Assembly (NCBI RefSeq): GCF_011045035.1
Contig: NZ_JAALAA010000008.1
Span: 1-64,000 of the forward strand
DNA: 64,000 bases
From: Nocardioides turkmenicus
GTDB taxonomy: Bacteria > Actinomycetota > Actinomycetes > Propionibacteriales > Nocardioidaceae
Direction of reading: 5' to 3'
Of the stretch, positions 1 through 8,397 are shown piece after piece. Each line of letters starts with the position of its first letter. Position 1 is the stretch's first letter. The position numbers and the translations under genes are program-made. The notes beneath the pieces are model-generated. The model did not search any database and was not told the DNA's origin. It worked only from the letters and a program-made list of their open reading frames with translations.

Positions 1-31
1 CCCCCACCCTGACCCGACGGGAGAACCAGCC

Positions 32-1420
32 ATGCACTGGCTCCAGACAAGCACCCCCGGCCTGCTGCTGCTCTGCGCAGCGGCGATCGCCGTGCTCCTC
101 TTCTTGATCATCAAGGTGAAGCTCGAGCCCTTCATCGCCCTCTTCATCAGCGGCATCGGCCTGGCCGTCGCGGCCGGCCTGTCCGTCGAGCAGATGGTCG
201 GCACCGCGCTCGCCTCGAAGGAGTCGCTCATCGAGACCGGCTTCGGCGGCGTACTCGGTCACATCGCGCTCATCATCGGGCTCGGCACCGTGCTCGGGTC
301 GCTGCTCGAGCGGTCCGGTGGCGCCGACGTGCTCGCCTCGAGGCTGATCGGCATCTTCGGTGAGCGCGGCACCCCGATCGCGATGGGTCTGGTCGGCCTG
401 ATCTTCGGCATCCCGGTCTTCTTCGACATCGGCATCTTCGTCCTCGCCCCGCTGGTGTACGTCGCCGCGCACCGCGGCGGTCGCTCGCTCGTCCTCTACG
501 CCCTGCCTGTGCTGGCCGGCCTGTCGATGACCCACGCCTTCCTGCCTCCGCACCCGGGCCCGACGGCCCTCGGCGGTCTCCTCGGCGTCGACCTCGGCTG
601 GCTGATCATCATGGGCCTGGTGTGCGGCCTGCCCGCGTTCGCGGCCGCCGGCATCCTGTTCCCGATCTGGATCGCCCCGCGGGTCCAGGTCTCGGTGCCC
701 GAGGAGTTCCTGGTCGCGGAGACCGAGGCCGAGGAGGACCCGACGCCCGTCGCCCCGGTCTCGCTCGCCCTGGTCCTCGCCGTCATCGCCGTGCCGCTGC
801 TCCTGATCCTGGGCGCGACCTTCGGCACGATGCTGCTCGACCCGGGCCGGCTGCTCAGCGTGCTCACGTTCCTGGGCAACCCGGCGATCGCGCTCACCAT
901 CGCGGTGCTGCTGGCCTTCTGGCTGCTCGGCATCCGCCGCGGCATGAGGCTCGACGAGATCTCGGAGTTCACCGGCGCCTCGCTGCGACCGGTCGGCATG
1001 ATCCTGCTCGTCGTGGGCGCCGGCGCCTTCTTCGGCTCCGTGATCTCGGCGACCGGCGTGGGCGCCGCGCTCGCCGAGGTGCTCGCCGACGCCGGCCTGC
1101 CGGTCCTCCTGCTGGCCTACGTCATCTCCTGCGGCCTCCGGATCGCCCAGGGCTCCGCGACCGTCGCGATCGTGACCACCGGCGGCATCGTCGGCCCGAC
1201 CCTCGCCTCGGGCTACTCCCAGCCCGAGCTCGCCGTGATCGCCGTCGCGATCGCCGCCGGCTCGATCATCCTCAGCCACGTCAACGACGGCGGCTTCTGG
1301 ATCGTCTCGCGCTACTTCAACCTCACCGTGAAGCAGACCCTGGCGACCTGGACCGTGCTGGAGACGGTGCTCTCGGTCACCGGCTTCGCGGCCGCAGCGG
1401 TGGCCTGGGCGATCGTCTGA
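32..1420 (+). CDS. GntP-family gluconate/sugar-acid permease
   Basis: This is an inner-membrane symporter that imports gluconate or a related sugar acid. The 462-residue protein is hydrophobic nearly throughout, with about a dozen spans. It carries the GntP-family signatures PPHPGP at residues 172-177 and SHVNDGGFW near residue 415. A charged cytoplasmic loop rich in Glu lies near residues 225-240. The length is close to the usual 440-460. The ATG at 32 follows a GGGAGAA ribosome site. No gluconate kinase is visible, and the left flank lies outside the window. The next gene is convergent and 25 nt away. Substrate specificity within the family is not readable from sequence. Confidence 0.93.
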   Translation: MHWLQTSTPGLLLLCAAAIAVLLFLIIKVKLEPFIALFISGIGLAVAAGLSVEQMVGTALASKESLIETGFGGVLGHIALIIGLGTVLGSLLERSGGADVLASRLIGIFGERGTPIAMGLVGLIFGIPVFFDIGIFVLAPLVYVAAHRGGRSLVLYALPVLAGLSMTHAFLPPHPGPTALGGLLGVDLGWLIIMGLVCGLPAFAAAGILFPIWIAPRVQVSVPEEFLVAETEAEEDPTPVAPVSLALVLAVIAVPLLLILGATFGTMLLDPGRLLSVLTFLGNPAIALTIAVLLAFWLLGIRRGMRLDEISEFTGASLRPVGMILLVVGAGAFFGSVISATGVGAALAEVLADAGLPVLLLAYVISCGLRIAQGSATVAIVTTGGIVGPTLASGYSQPELAVIAVAIAAGSIILSHVNDGGFWIVSRYFNLTVKQTLATWTVLETVLSVTGFAAAAVAWAIV

Positions 1421-1445
1421 GGTTCAGCACCTGCGCCGGGGCTGC

Positions 1446-1997
1446 TCAGGCCGACGCCCACGCCTGCGCGAGCAGGTCGCGGGTGTCGGTCAGCAGCTGC
1501 GGCAGGGTCTTGGTGCGGCCGATGATCGGCATGAAGTTCTGGTCGCCGACCCAGCGGGGCACGATGTGCTGGTGCAGGTGGGCGGCGATACCCGCGCCGC
1601 CGGCGGTGCCCTGGTTCATGCCGATGTTGAACCCCTCGGCCTGCGAGACGCCGGCGAGGGTGCGTACGGCCTGCTTGGTCAGCATCGCCATCTCGGCGGC
1701 CTCCTCGTCGGTGGTCTCGACGTAGCCGGCGACGTGACGGTAGGGGCACACCATCATGTGGCCCGGGGCGTACGGGTAGAGGTTGAGCACCACGAAGCAG
1801 GTCTCGCCGCGGTGGACGACCAGGCCCTCGGCGTCCTCGAGCGTCGGCACCCGGCAGAACGGGCACTTCGTCTCCGAGGGGTCGCTGGGCTTGTTCTCGC
1901 CGCGGATGTAGGCCATCCGGTAGGGCGTCCACAGCCGCTCCAGCCCGTCGCCCTCGCCGATGCCGTCCTGGGTGAGTACGCCGTCCATCTCCGTCAC
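1446..1997 (-). CDS. HIT-family nucleotide hydrolase/phosphorylase
   Basis: This is a cytoplasmic histidine-triad protein, expected to hydrolyse or phosphorolyse dinucleoside polyphosphates or nucleotide adducts. The triad HLHQHIVPR is at residues 140-148 of 183, and a CPFC pair near residue 45 suggests a zinc site. The segment RLWTPYRMAYI matches the actinobacterial Ap4A-phosphorylase-like subgroup that usually lies beside thrS. The GTG at 1997 is chosen; an ATG at 1988 preceded by GGAG is an alternative. The gene starts 31 nt after the stop of the ABC permease on the same strand, so it may be read with that operon. In this window thrS is about 11 kb away rather than adjacent. Confidence 0.9.
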   Translation of the reverse strand: MTEMDGVLTQDGIGEGDGLERLWTPYRMAYIRGENKPSDPSETKCPFCRVPTLEDAEGLVVHRGETCFVVLNLYPYAPGHMMVCPYRHVAGYVETTDEEAAEMAMLTKQAVRTLAGVSQAEGFNIGMNQGTAGGAGIAAHLHQHIVPRWVGDQNFMPIIGRTKTLPQLLTDTRDLLAQAWASA

Positions 1998-2028
1998 GCG
2001 GAAAACACTACTTAATCCCCTGGAAAGG

Positions 2029-3912
2029 TCAGTCGGGCGCTTCCCCTCCCCGCAGCGCGTACGCCCCGGCAACAGCAGCCGCGAGCAGCACGACGAGGCA
2101 GGCTGCGGTGATCCCGGACAGGGCCTCCCACGGGACCGTCAGCGGCGCGTCGGGCACGTCGCGGACGACCGCCTGGCGCACCAGCCAGGCCGTGAAGCCC
2201 GTGACCGCGCCGCCGACCAGCAGCGCGCCGGCGCCGGTGAACACCGTCTCCCAGAGCGTGGTCCGGCGCACCTGCGCCGGGGTGGCGCCGAGGAGCCTGG
2301 CCGTGGCGGTCTGGCGGCGGCGCTGGCTCATCCCGATCAGGACCGCGTTGACGGCCGCGATCGCGGCGTAGACCCCGGCCGGGCCGAGCATCACCCACAG
2401 GACGACCGTGTTCGTGTCCCGGGCCTCGGCGGCGACGGTGCTGACCCAGTCCTCGCCGGTGCTCACCTCGGCCCCGGTGTCCCGGAGCGACCGGGCGGTC
2501 GCAGCGACGTCCGCGCCGGGGTCGGTGCGCACGAAGACGGTCCCGGTGTCGCGGACGACCCGGCCGATGCCGGGCAGGTCGTCGGGCACGATGACGTCGC
2601 CCCACAGGTTCGGGGCGTCGGGCACGACCGCGACCAGCCGCACCTTCACGGTCCGGTCGCCGATGCGCATCCGGCGGGTCTGACCGACCCGGCCACCGAG
2701 GTCGGTGACGTAGGAGGCGGTGACGGCGATCGCCCTGCCGTGCAGGTCGGCGAGGTTCCCCCGCGTCGCCTGCAGGCTCCGCGTCGCTGCCGCGTCGGCG
2801 ACGTCGACGACCTCGACCTCGGTGCGCTCGCCCCCGAAGCCCACCGGGGCCGTACGGCGTACGTCGCTCACCCTCACCCCGGGCAGGCCCTGGATCCGCT
2901 CGGGACGCTCCGCCTGCTCGACGACCAGCTCCGACCTGAGCGCGGCCCTGTCGGCGCCCTCGCTCCAGTCGGCGGTCGCGCCGACGGCGACCACCATCGA
3001 GCCGGCCACCGCCATGATGGCCACCACCGGCGCCGCCACTGCGGCGGTCATCCGGCTGCTGGTGCGGGCGAGGTCGCGGGCCAGGTGCGCGGCCGGGTCC
3101 CGTCGGGCCACCACGGCACCTGCGTACGCCGCCAGCTCGGTGTAGAGCAGGCCACCGACCGCGTTGGCCCCGATCACGGCGACGATCGGCAGGAACATGC
3201 CCACGAGCAGGGCGAACAGCAGCGGCATCCCGGGAGCGAACCAGGCGGTGGCGACCAGCCCGGCAGCCGCGGTGAGCGCGACCAGACCTTGGGCCACCGT
3301 GGGCCGGCGCCTCTCGAGGACGGCCTCGCGGAGCGCCTCGACCGGCTGCGTACGTCCGGCGCGGGCGCCCGCTCGCCGGGCCCCGACCAGCGCCACGCCG
3401 ACACCGCAGCAGGCCGCGATCGCCCATCCGGTCCCCTGGCTCGGCATCGCGAGCAGGACCGGCGTGACCCCGGCCTGGTGCAGGACGCGCAGCACCGGCA
3501 CCGTCACCACGGTGCCGAGCAGGCAGCCGGCGACCGTGCCGACGACCGCTACCGCGAGCGCCTCGCCGAGCAGCAGCGTCCGCACCTGGCGCGGGGTGGC
3601 GCCGAGCAGGCGGAGCAGGCCGAGCTCGCGGCGCCGGGTGGCGACCACGAACCCGAAGGTCGAGGAGACCACGAAGAGCGCCAGGAAGAGCGAGATCCCG
3701 GCCATGATGCCGAACAGCGACCCGAGATCGTCGATCTGCCGCCGGGTCTGCTCGTCGAGGCCGTCGGTGGCGGTGCCGAGCGCGCCCAGCATGTTGGTGG
3801 CGAGGGTGATCAGGGCGATGCCGCCGGCGAGGGCGACGGCGGCCCCGGCGTACGGCGGCCACGACTGGCGCAGCGTCTTCAGGCTGTGCGCGCCGAGCGA
3901 CACGATGCTCAT
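2029..3912 (-). CDS. FtsX/MacB-type ABC exporter permease
   Basis: This is the membrane subunit of an ABC-3 (FtsX-like) exporter, 627 residues. One N-terminal span is followed by a three-span FtsX block around residues 60-170, which contains RRRELGLLRLLGATPRQV. A middle membrane block, a long extracytoplasmic domain and a second FtsX block near the C terminus (QRRRQTATARLLGATPAQV) follow. This 'double FtsX' plan is usual for exporters of peptides, lipids or antibiotics. The ATG shares one base with the stop of the ATPase gene (TGATG), so the two are translationally coupled. The divergent neighbour is a sensor kinase, which suggests induction by envelope stress or an antimicrobial. The substrate is unknown. 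Confidence 0.92.
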   Translation of the reverse strand: MSIVSLGAHSLKTLRQSWPPYAGAAVALAGGIALITLATNMLGALGTATDGLDEQTRRQIDDLGSLFGIMAGISLFLALFVVSSTFGFVVATRRRELGLLRLLGATPRQVRTLLLGEALAVAVVGTVAGCLLGTVVTVPVLRVLHQAGVTPVLLAMPSQGTGWAIAACCGVGVALVGARRAGARAGRTQPVEALREAVLERRRPTVAQGLVALTAAAGLVATAWFAPGMPLLFALLVGMFLPIVAVIGANAVGGLLYTELAAYAGAVVARRDPAAHLARDLARTSSRMTAAVAAPVVAIMAVAGSMVVAVGATADWSEGADRAALRSELVVEQAERPERIQGLPGVRVSDVRRTAPVGFGGERTEVEVVDVADAAATRSLQATRGNLADLHGRAIAVTASYVTDLGGRVGQTRRMRIGDRTVKVRLVAVVPDAPNLWGDVIVPDDLPGIGRVVRDTGTVFVRTDPGADVAATARSLRDTGAEVSTGEDWVSTVAAEARDTNTVVLWVMLGPAGVYAAIAAVNAVLIGMSQRRRQTATARLLGATPAQVRRTTLWETVFTGAGALLVGGAVTGFTAWLVRQAVVRDVPDAPLTVPWEALSGITAACLVVLLAAAVAGAYALRGGEAPD

Positions 3913-4697
3913 CAGGCAGGCTCCAGGTCGGTCATGCGGGCGGCGATCCGAGCGGCATCGCTGCGCTCCATCTGCCCGACGATCCGGCCGTCGGCGAGGA
4001 ACAGCACCCGGTCGGCGTACGAGGCGGCGAGCGGGTCGTGGGTGACCATGACGACCGTCTGCGCCGGACCATGAGTCGCCGGGGTGTCGACGAGGTTCCG
4101 GAGCAGCTCGAGGACATCGCGCCCGGCGTGGCGGTCCAGTGCACCGGTGGGCTCGTCGGCGAAGAGCACCGCGGGCCGGGTGTGCAGCGCCCGTGCGATG
4201 GCGACGCGCTGCTGCTGGCCGCCGGAGAGCTCCGGCGGCCGTCTCCGGGCCAACCCGTGCAGGCCGACCTGCTCGAGTGCCCCGATCACCGCGGCGCGAT
4301 CCGGGCGCCGCCCGGCGAGACGGGCGGGGAGGGCGACGTTGTCGTAGGCGGTGAGGGCGTCGAGCAGGTTGTACTGCTGGAACACGAAGCCCATCGACTC
4401 CCGGCGCAGCTTCGTCAGGCTCGTCCGGCTCAGGCCCGACAGCGTCGTGCCGGCCACGCGGACGCTGCCCCGGGAGGGCCGGTCGAGGCCGGCGGCGACC
4501 TGCATGAGTGTGGACTTGCCCGACCCCGACGGACCCATGATCGCGGTGAACGTCCCGGCGGTGAAGGCATGGCTCACGCCGCGAAGGGCGTGGACCTTTC
4601 CGGAGCGGGACCGGTAGGTGCGGGTGACGTCGTCGAGGACGACGGCGGGCGGGCCGGACGGCGGCGCTTGGACGGTGGCCGGGAGGGTGGCGGTCAT
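3912..4697 (-). CDS. ABC exporter ATP-binding protein (LolD/MacB type)
   Basis: This is the ATPase partner of the FtsX-type permease immediately downstream, 261 residues from the chosen start. The Walker A motif GPSGSGKS is at about residues 55-62, the signature LSGGQQQR near 150, and Walker [11 protein letters not shown] near 173, followed by the switch His in VMVTHDP. The ATG at 4697 has GGAGG two bases upstream, a short spacing; a GTG at 4748 would add 17 basic residues. The stop overlaps the permease start by one base. The gene diverges from a histidine kinase, and an 18-bp palindrome lies between them, so control by that two-component system is plausible. Confidence 0.93.
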   Translation of the reverse strand: MTATLPATVQAPPSGPPAVVLDDVTRTYRSRSGKVHALRGVSHAFTAGTFTAIMGPSGSGKSTLMQVAAGLDRPSRGSVRVAGTTLSGLSRTSLTKLRRESMGFVFQQYNLLDALTAYDNVALPARLAGRRPDRAAVIGALEQVGLHGLARRRPPELSGGQQQRVAIARALHTRPAVLFADEPTGALDRHAGRDVLELLRNLVDTPATHGPAQTVVMVTHDPLAASYADRVLFLADGRIVGQMERSDAARIAARMTDLEPA

Positions 4698-4753
4698 GTC
4701 CTCCAGCAAACGCCGCGCCCGGGGCGCGCGCACGGGCGCGGACGCCACGACGA

Positions 4754-4771
4754 GGTAGCGCGTGCGCTACC
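4754..4771. promoter_or_regulatory. 18-bp palindrome in the ABC/two-component divergent promoter
   Basis: GGTAGCGC-GT-GCGCTACC has perfect 8-bp arms and a 2-bp centre. It lies between the ATPase start at 4697 and the kinase start at 4807. Its position and symmetry suit an operator for a dimeric regulator, perhaps the NarL-type response regulator encoded just downstream. Function is inferred. Confidence 0.5.
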
Positions 4772-4806
4772 CCGCGGAGGGGTGCGGAGTGCCTAGGCTC
4801 CGGGTC

Positions 4807-6081
4807 ATGAGACCACCACCCGACATCTGGGCGGCGCTGCGCTCCTCCCCCTGGCGGCTCCTCGCCTCCAGCTGGCCGTGGCGCGCCCTGGCCTATCTGG
4901 CCTCCGGCGCTCTGGTCGGTCTCGTCGTCGCCGCGGTGCTGTTCGTGCTGGTCGGCGTCGGTCTCCTCACCCTGGTCATCCTCGTCGGTGTGCTGGTCCT
5001 GGCCGGGATCCCGCTGTTGGCGGCGCTCGTCGCCGACATGGAACGGGTACGCCTCCGGCTGGTCCTCCCCGACGTCCGTCCGGGCCAGGCAGCGCGGCCC
5101 GCGCCGATCGCCTGGAGCGAGCGGCTCCGCGCTCTGCGCCGGCTGCGGATCTCCGGGCCCGAGGTCGGCTACACCGTGCTGCTCGCCACGGTGCTGTGGC
5201 TCGTGGACGCCGTCGTGCTCAACCTGATCATCACCATCCCGGGCGTGCTCGTGCTCGCCCCGGTCCTGGTCCGGGTCGACGCTCCGATCGCCATCGGCCC
5301 CTGGCAGCTCAGCACGCCCACGGAGGCCTGGATCGCGGTGGCGCCGGGACTCGTGCTCCTCGTCTTCGGCCTGTACGTCGCCACCCTCCTCGCAGCCGCC
5401 CAGGCCAGCCTCGCGCGGCTCCTGCTCGAACCGGCCCAGACCCGGCTGGCCGCGGCCGTCGCCGACCTGCGCCGCTCCCGGGTCGACCTCGTGGACGCCT
5501 TCGAGACCGAGCGCAGCAGGATCGAGCGCGACCTCCACGACGGTGCGCAGCAGCGGCTCGTCGCGCTGACCATGACGCTCGGCCTGGCCGAGCTGGAGGT
5601 GCCCGAGGGGGCTGGGCTCGACCTCGTCCGACAGGCCCACACCCAGGCGGAGACGGCGCTGGCCGAGCTCCGCGCGACCGTCCGCGGGATCCACCCGCGG
5701 GTGCTGGTCGACCACGGGCTCACCGCTGCGGTGCGCGAGCTCGCCGACACCGCCGGGCTGCCGGTCTCCGTCGACCTGCGGGTGGACGGCCGGCTGCCGG
5801 CGCCGGTCGAGGCCGCGGCGTACTTCGTGGTCGCGGAGGCGCTCACCAACGCGGTCCGGCATGCCGGTGCCCGCTCGGCCCGCGTCGAGGGACAGGTGTC
5901 GGGCGACCGGCTGGAGGTCGGCGTACGCGATGATGGGGCCGGTGGCGCCACCGTGCGACCAGGGGGCGGGCTCGCCGGACTGGCCACCCGCCTGGCCGCT
6001 CTGGACGGCCACCTCGAGGTCACCAGCCCCCCGGGCGGACCGACGGAAGTGAGGATGACGTGCCCGACCGTGCTTCCCTGA
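4807..6081 (+). CDS. sensor histidine kinase (NarX/DesK type, HisKA_3)
   Basis: This is a membrane sensor kinase of 424 residues. An N-terminal hydrophobic 'sensor' domain with about four spans covers residues 15-190, and short linker helices follow. The dimerisation/phosphoacceptor helix ERSRIERDLHDGAQQR carries the phosphorylated His near residue 243. The HATPase_c domain has an N box (ALTNAVRHAG, near 347) and a DDGAGG G box. The ATG at 4807 is chosen because it begins the conserved MRPPPDIW segment; an earlier frame opening at 4762 lacks support. The reading frame overlaps the response-regulator gene by 22 nt, so the pair is co-translated. The divergent ABC exporter is the likely target. 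Confidence 0.93.
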   Translation: MRPPPDIWAALRSSPWRLLASSWPWRALAYLASGALVGLVVAAVLFVLVGVGLLTLVILVGVLVLAGIPLLAALVADMERVRLRLVLPDVRPGQAARPAPIAWSERLRALRRLRISGPEVGYTVLLATVLWLVDAVVLNLIITIPGVLVLAPVLVRVDAPIAIGPWQLSTPTEAWIAVAPGLVLLVFGLYVATLLAAAQASLARLLLEPAQTRLAAAVADLRRSRVDLVDAFETERSRIERDLHDGAQQRLVALTMTLGLAELEVPEGAGLDLVRQAHTQAETALAELRATVRGIHPRVLVDHGLTAAVRELADTAGLPVSVDLRVDGRLPAPVEAAAYFVVAEALTNAVRHAGARSARVEGQVSGDRLEVGVRDDGAGGATVRPGGGLAGLATRLAALDGHLEVTSPPGGPTEVRMTCPTVLP

Positions 6082-6734
6082 GGGCTCCCCTGAGGATCGT
6101 CCTGGCCGAGGACGCCGCGCTGCTGCGCGAGGGCCTCCTCGCCATCCTCGAACGAGCCGGCCACGAGGTCATCGCCGCGGTCGGCGACGCCGACGCCCTG
6201 CTCGCCTTCACCGATCACACCCGCCCCGACGTCGTGATCACCGACATCCGGATGCCGCCGACCCACACCGACGAGGGGCTGCGCGCCGCCGCCGAGCTGC
6301 GCCGACGGCACCGCGACCTGGCCGTCCTCGTGCTCTCGGCGTACGTCGCCGACGCCTACCTCGCCGAGCTCCTCGACACCACCGGTGGTGGCGGAATCGG
6401 CTACCTCCTCAAGGACCGGGTCGGCCACGTCCGGGACTTCCTCGACAGCCTGGACCGGGTGGCTGGCGGCGAGACCGTCGTCGACCCCCAGGTCGTACGC
6501 GGTCTCCTCAACCGGCACCAGCCCGACGGTCCGCTCGACGCGCTCTCGGAGCGAGAGCGCGAGGTGCTGGCGCTGATGGCCGAGGGGCGCACCAACGGCA
6601 GCATCGCGACCGCGCTCTTCGTCTCGGAGGCCGCCGTCCGCAAGCACGTCGGCAACATCTTCGCCAAGCTCCGGCTCGACCCCACCACCGACCGCCGGGT
6701 CTCCGCCGTGCTCGCCTACCTGCGCGAGGCCTAG
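6060..6734 (+). CDS. NarL/FixJ-family response regulator
   Basis: This is a DNA-binding partner of the preceding kinase, 224 residues. The receiver domain starts at residue 12 with the acidic pocket AED, has its phosphoacceptor Asp in VVITDIRMP near residue 62, and a conserved Lys in LLKDR. The C-terminal LuxR helix-turn-helix runs from LSEREREVLALMAEG to KHVGNIFAKL. The GTG at 6060 lies 6 nt after GAGG inside the kinase coding region. The C terminus stops just after the HTH, as usual. The divergent FtsX-type exporter is the probable regulon member. Confidence 0.95.
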   Translation: MPDRASLRAPLRIVLAEDAALLREGLLAILERAGHEVIAAVGDADALLAFTDHTRPDVVITDIRMPPTHTDEGLRAAAELRRRHRDLAVLVLSAYVADAYLAELLDTTGGGGIGYLLKDRVGHVRDFLDSLDRVAGGETVVDPQVVRGLLNRHQPDGPLDALSEREREVLALMAEGRTNGSIATALFVSEAAVRKHVGNIFAKLRLDPTTDRRVSAVLAYLREA

Positions 6735-6843
6735 ACCGGTACTCCGGCACTCGGCTTGGGTGACGGTCATAGAGTGGCAACACCCCACGACGTTGTGCGC
6801 AAACGGCTCCATCGCCCTTCATCCAGGCTCCTAGCGTGCCGAA

Positions 6844-8397
6844 GTGACCACTCCCGTCAGTGACCGCACCGCTACGCCGGTGCCCGAGAGGCCCGGCGGC
6901 GGCGACGCACGCGTCACCGGCAGGGGCCGGACGGACACCGTGATCGTGCTGCTCGCTGCTCTGGTGGCGGCGGCCGCGTGGCTGCCCTTCCTCGACCGGC
7001 CGCTCACCGCGGACGAGAGCGGCTTCCTGATGGTGGCCGAGCAGTGGCAGCCGGGCCGTTCGCTGTACGGCGACTACTGGGTCGACAGGCCGCCGCTGCT
7101 GCTCTGGCTGTTCACGATCGCCGGCTACCTCGGGTCCGTCGAGGCGACGACGTCTGGGCTCGTCGCGCCCGGGCTCAAGGTGCTCGGCGCGGTGGCGGGC
7201 GGGCTGTCGGTCGCCCTGACCGGCGTCCTGGCGAGCCTGGTGTCACCGGGGAGTCGTCCGACATTGCTCACAACCGTCGTGCTGGCAGCAGCACTGGTGT
7301 CGAGCCCGCTGCTCGGCATGCCGGCGGTCAACGGCGAGCTGCTCGCGGTGCCCCTCGTCCTCCTCGGCCTGGTGTGTGCGGTGACGGCGATGCGCGGACC
7401 GTGGGGATGGCGTACGGCTGTGCTCGCCGCCGCGGCCGGCGCATCCGGCATGGCGGCCGCACTGGTCAAGCAGAACTTCATCGACGTCTTCGTGTTCACC
7501 GCCGTCCTCGTCGCGATCTCTCACCCGCATGTGCCCCGGCTGTGGGCTCGGGCTGCCACGTTCGCGGGCGGCGCCGCGGCATCGCTCGGTGCGGCGGTCG
7601 CAGGCGCCGGGGCGCAGGGCACCTCCGTCCCCGAGCTGTGGGACGCGGTCGTGGTCTTCCGCACCCATGCCGCGGACCTGATCGAGGCCTCGGCCTCCTC
7701 GGCGACGGCTGCCCGAGGTGTGCAGCTCGTCACGGCGTCCCTCGGTAGCGGGGTCGCCGTGGTCCTCGTCATCGCGGTGGCCGCGGTGGTCGCACGCAGG
7801 TCACCGCTGGCTCTGCCCGTGCTCGCCATGACCGCGTGGGAGCTGGTCGCGATCGCCGCCGGTGGCAGCTACTGGTTGCACTACCTGACCGGCATCGTCC
7901 CCGGCCTCGTGCTGCTGGTCGCGACCGCCGGGTTCGACCCCGCGCGACGGTCCGGGCTCGCGCTGAGATCTGCGGTGGCCTACGCGGTCGTCGCTGCGCT
8001 CGTCGTCTGGACGCTCGTGGCGCTCGCCCCACCGCAGCAGACTCCCGAGAGCCGGGTCTCGACCTACCTGCGCGAGCACGCGCACCCTTCCGACGGTGTC
8101 GTGGTCGGGTTCGGCCACCCGGAGATCATCGCCGCGAGCGGACTCGACAGCCCGTACGAGAACCTGTGGAGCCTCCCCGCGCGTGTGCGCGACCCGCACC
8201 TGACCCACCTGCACAGCGTGCTGGCAGGTGGGTCGGCCCCGCGGTGGGTCGTCGTCGACGGCGACAGTCTCGACACCTGGGGCCTCGACGGCGACCACGC
8301 GCAGCAGTACCTTCGGCGGCACTACGTCGAACGGGTGAGCTACGACGACTGGCACATCTGGCAGCGCCGGTCGACGTCGGTCACGGTCAGAAGGTGA
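6844..8397 (+). CDS. glycosyltransferase family 39-like membrane protein
   Basis: This is a polytopic 517-residue protein with the plan of ArnT/PMT-like lipid-linked sugar transferases. A short cytoplasmic tail is followed by a first span at about residues 33-50, and then an extracytoplasmic loop with the acidic motif TADESG near residue 57, where family members carry catalytic acid residues. GDYWVDRPPLLLWLF follows, and about ten more spans end in a soluble tail at 400-517. The GTG at 6844 is used. The donor is probably a polyprenyl-phosphate sugar, but the acceptor cannot be told. The 3' end overlaps the convergent metalloprotease gene by 11 nt. No other glycan genes are adjacent. Confidence 0.78.
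   Translation: MTTPVSDRTATPVPERPGGGDARVTGRGRTDTVIVLLAALVAAAAWLPFLDRPLTADESGFLMVAEQWQPGRSLYGDYWVDRPPLLLWLFTIAGYLGSVEATTSGLVAPGLKVLGAVAGGLSVALTGVLASLVSPGSRPTLLTTVVLAAALVSSPLLGMPAVNGELLAVPLVLLGLVCAVTAMRGPWGWRTAVLAAAAGASGMAAALVKQNFIDVFVFTAVLVAISHPHVPRLWARAATFAGGAAASLGAAVAGAGAQGTSVPELWDAVVVFRTHAADLIEASASSATAARGVQLVTASLGSGVAVVLVIAVAAVVARRSPLALPVLAMTAWELVAIAAGGSYWLHYLTGIVPGLVLLVATAGFDPARRSGLALRSAVAYAVVAALVVWTLVALAPPQQTPESRVSTYLREHAHPSDGVVVGFGHPEIIAASGLDSPYENLWSLPARVRDPHLTHLHSVLAGGSAPRWVVVDGDSLDTWGLDGDHAQQYLRRHYVERVSYDDWHIWQRRSTSVTVRR

Noticed and set aside
1960..4074. Long plus-strand frame opposite the ABC permease
   Set aside because: Low-complexity Arg/Gly/Asp composition and perfect overlap with recognisable genes on the other strand show it is a shadow frame; the same applies to 13105-15183.
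2029..6012. A single 1327-codon open frame on the minus strand
   Set aside because: Only its last part (from 3912) is the permease; the rest is the antisense shadow of the kinase and ATPase genes in GC-rich DNA.
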